A DNA stretch of 7,625 nt from Ilumatobacter sp. (lineage in GTDB: Bacteria; Actinomycetota; Acidimicrobiia; Acidimicrobiales; Ilumatobacteraceae): contig JAJCXU010000099.1 in assembly GCA_029263275.1 (NCBI GenBank), positions 1-7,625 on the forward strand, read 5' to 3'. A program made the position numbers and the translations under genes. Under the pieces are notes generated by a model. It made no database searches and was not told the DNA's origin. It worked only from the letters and a program-made list of their open reading frames with translations. This document shows positions 6,009 to 7,625 of the stretch, piece by piece. The stretch's first letter is position 1; each line of letters starts with the position of its first letter.

Positions 6009-7091
6009 TCAGGCGAGGGTGTCGACGTTGTTGAGTTCGCGGAAGGCCTGCTCGAGACGATCGACGAAGGTCACCTCACCGGCTCGGAGCCACGCACGAG
6101 GGTCGTAGCTCTTCTTGTTCGGCGCATCGGCGCCCTCGGGATTGCCGAGTTGACCCTGCAGGTAGTCGTGCTTCTCTGCCTCGTACGCACGGATGCCATC
6201 CCAGAACGCCCACTGGAGGTCGGTGTCGATGTTCATCTTGATGACGCCGTAGCCGAGTGCCTCTTCGATTTCGGCTGCCGTCGAACCAGAGCCGCCATGG
6301 AAGACGAAATTGACCGGCTTGTCGGAATCGGTCGAGAACTTCTCGGCGATGTGAGCCTGAGCGTCGCGCAGGATCGTCGGCGTGAGCTTCACGTTGCCCG
6401 GCTTGTACACGCCGTGGACGTTGCCGAATGCTGCAGCGATCGTGAAGTTCGGGCTGACCTCCATCAGCCGCTCGTAGGCGTACGCGACCTCTTCGGGCTT
6501 CGAGTAGAGGTCCTCGGGGTTCGCGTCGGAGTTGTCGACACCGTCTTCCTCGCCGCCGGTGATGCCGAGTTCGATCTCGAGGGTCATGCCCATCGGCGCC
6601 ATCCGCTTGAGGTACTCGACGCAGATGTCGAGGTTCTCTTCCATCGGCTCTTCGGACAGGTCGAGCATGTGCGAGCTGAACAGCGGGGCGCCCGTGGCAG
6701 CGAAGTGCTCTTCGCCGACGTCGAGCAGGCCGGAGATCCAGGGGAGCTTCCCCTTCGGGCAGTGGTCGGTGTGGAGGATGACGCGTGCGTCATACGCCTC
6801 GGCCATCGTCTGCACGTGTTTGGCACCAGCGACCGAGCCGAGAATCGACGCACGGCTGCCATCGACGGGAACGTTCTTGCCGCCAACGAACGCGGCACCG
6901 CTCGTGGAGAACTGAACGATGACCGGGCTGTTGAGCTTGCCGGCGGCCTCCATCACGGCATTCATCGAGTTGGTGCCGATGCAGTTGGCTGCGGGCAGCG
7001 CGAACTGCTGGTCTTTGGCCAGCGCGAAGACTTGGTTCACCGCCTCGCCAGTGAGCACGCCTGCGGGGAAGTCGTTGCGAAGTTCAGTCAC
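6009..7091 (-). CDS. fbaA: Class II fructose-bisphosphate aldolase
   Basis: This 360-residue cytoplasmic enzyme reversibly splits fructose 1,6-bisphosphate into dihydroxyacetone phosphate and glyceraldehyde 3-phosphate in glycolysis and gluconeogenesis. It closely resembles the E. coli FbaA (class II type A) sequence along its whole length. Zinc ligands and catalytic residues are present: ILHTDHC with D109 and H110; LEIELGITGGEEDGVDN at 171-187, with acidic E181/E182; FGNVHGVYKPGN with H226; FVFHGGSGST with H265; KMNIDTD with N287; and YDPRAWLRAG with R332. The length is normal. The start is GTG at 7089-7091, supported by TACGCT 6 nt upstream; AAGGT touches the start codon too closely to act as a Shine-Dalgarno. 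The oxygenase follows directly. The gene is divergent from the crotonase gene across 144 bp. Confidence 0.97.
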   Translation of the reverse strand: MTELRNDFPAGVLTGEAVNQVFALAKDQQFALPAANCIGTNSMNAVMEAAGKLNSPVIVQFSTSGAAFVGGKNVPVDGSRASILGSVAGAKHVQTMAEAYDARVILHTDHCPKGKLPWISGLLDVGEEHFAATGAPLFSSHMLDLSEEPMEENLDICVEYLKRMAPMGMTLEIELGITGGEEDGVDNSDANPEDLYSKPEEVAYAYERLMEVSPNFTIAAAFGNVHGVYKPGNVKLTPTILRDAQAHIAEKFSTDSDKPVNFVFHGGSGSTAAEIEEALGYGVIKMNIDTDLQWAFWDGIRAYEAEKHDYLQGQLGNPEGADAPNKKSYDPRAWLRAGEVTFVDRLEQAFRELNNVDTLA

Positions 7092-7097
7092 ACCTTG

Positions 7098-7103
7098 AGC
7101 GTA
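7098..7103 (-). promoter_or_regulatory. -10 element TACGCT before the aldolase gene
   Basis: Read on the minus strand, TACGCT is followed by 6 nt (CAAGGT) and then the GTG start, again giving a leaderless arrangement. A partial -35 match, CTGACC, lies 18 nt upstream (complement of 7122-7127). This promoter would drive the aldolase-oxygenase operon. Confidence 0.5.
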
Positions 7104-7223
7104 CGCGAAACCCCTCCCGTTGGTCAGCCCGATCCCACCTCAAAGCCCACCAATCGTCAGAATTTCGTGCCCAAGCAGTCCGCCACGGGCGCGCTCGCAG
7201 CATGTTTCGGGAGCGGCGGGAGC

Positions 7224-7229
7224 TACGTT
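7224..7229 (+). promoter_or_regulatory. -10 element TACGTT before the crotonase gene
   Basis: TACGTT is followed by 6 nt (CGGCCC) and then the ATG at 7236, the same spacing as the aldolase promoter on the other strand. No convincing -35 is visible. GGGAG at 7218-7222 is 13 nt from the ATG, too far for a normal Shine-Dalgarno. Confidence 0.5.
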
Positions 7230-7235
7230 CGGCCC

Positions 7236-7625
7236 ATGTCCGAATTGGTTCACACGCTGATCGCTGATGACGTCGCCACGATCACGCTCGACTCGCAGCA
7301 CAACCGCAACGCGCTGTCGAAAGCGCTGCTCGCCGGCCTCCACAGCGGGATCGATGCTGCTGAAGCCGCTCAGGCACGCGCCATCGTGCTCCGCCACGAA
7401 GGACCAGCGTTCTGCGCGGGCGCAGACTTGAAGGAGCGATCTGACGGCCCGCCCGATTCGGGACCGATGGTGCACGCACTCGAACGCCTGATGGACACCG
7501 AGCGGCCCACCATCGCGGCAGTCGATGGCGCCGTACGCGCCGGCGGCATCGGACTGATGGCTGCCTGCGACCTCGTCGTGGTCAACAGCGCAACGACCTT
7601 CGCGCTCACCGAGGTGCGGATCGGT
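7236..7625 (+). CDS. Crotonase-family enoyl-CoA hydratase/isomerase, 3' end cut by window edge
   Basis: The first 130 codons are open to the right edge. Crotonase-fold enzymes bind acyl-CoA and stabilise an enolate in an oxyanion hole; members act in fatty-acid, branched-chain amino-acid and aromatic degradation. Seen here: LDSQHNRNALSKALLAGL (18-35), the usual N-terminal strand-helix pair; FCAGADLKE (59-67), the first oxyanion-hole and CoA loop; RPTIAAVDGAVRAGGIGLMA (90-109) followed by ACDLV, the second oxyanion-hole helix; and FALTEVRIG at the edge. The position of the first catalytic Glu of classic enoyl-CoA hydratase (rat E144) is G106, whereas the second (E164) is kept as E126. That pattern argues against a textbook hydratase and leaves isomerase, lyase or a divergent hydratase open. 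The C-terminal half is missing. The start is supported by TACGTT 6 nt upstream. Confidence 0.9.
   Translation, partial: MSELVHTLIADDVATITLDSQHNRNALSKALLAGLHSGIDAAEAAQARAIVLRHEGPAFCAGADLKERSDGPPDSGPMVHALERLMDTERPTIAAVDGAVRAGGIGLMAACDLVVVNSATTFALTEVRIG

Noticed and set aside
7092..7235. Search for a shared operator or riboswitch between the aldolase and crotonase genes
   Set aside because: Only the two -10 elements were found; no convincing inverted repeat or structured leader, and both starts look leaderless.
1..7625. tRNA gene, integrase attachment repeat, CRISPR array or insertion sequence
   Set aside because: No cloverleaf, regularly spaced repeat, transposase motif or long direct repeat was noticed. 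An att site needs the other end of the element, which is outside the window.

Overview
The window is GC-rich and comes from a bacterial chromosome, most likely an actinobacterium. An Acidimicrobiia-like lineage is a guess. The support is the base composition, frequent GTG starts, an apparently leaderless promoter style (TAnnnT 6-8 nt before the start codon, no Shine-Dalgarno), and a shortened DinG-type helicase. No rRNA, tRNA, CRISPR array or transposase gene was seen.

Positions 1-1759 are phage-derived. The 3' part of an HK97-fold major capsid gene runs in from the left edge. It is followed by a strong 14-bp hairpin, a short doubtful ORF, and a small protein that looks like an actinophage terminase small subunit (TerS). 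No connector, tail, lysis or integrase gene lies between or right of them. Capsid next to TerS at the edge of ordinary genes fits a prophage remnant, or a capsid-encoding satellite (cf-PICI-like or mycobacterial phiRv1-like element), better than a complete siphophage order. The left part of the element is outside the window.

Positions 1761-2992 hold two unrecognised genes transcribed divergently from an 86-bp gap. On the minus strand is a 233-residue protein with two C-terminal membrane segments; its stop codon lies 1 nt from the terS stop. On the plus strand is a 147-residue soluble helical protein. The gap carries a 9-bp inverted repeat that could be a shared operator. Whether this pair belongs to the element or to the host cannot be decided here.

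Positions 3037-7625 look like core chromosome: a DinG/YoaA-type iron-sulfur helicase (+); then, convergent with it, a minus-strand operon of class II fructose-bisphosphate aldolase followed with zero spacing by an isopenicillin-N-synthase-like 2-oxoglutarate/Fe(II) oxygenase; then, divergent from the aldolase, a crotonase-family gene that runs off the right edge. The helicase and the oxygenase converge on a 39-nt near-perfect inverted repeat that contains both stop codons and ends in a T-run, apparently a bidirectional terminator.

I did not find a clearly new multi-gene system. The points most worth a second look are the capsid-TerS pairing, the symmetric terminator and its GGGGTCAGACCCC core, the contrast in translation signals between phage and host genes, and the operator-like repeat between the two unknown genes.
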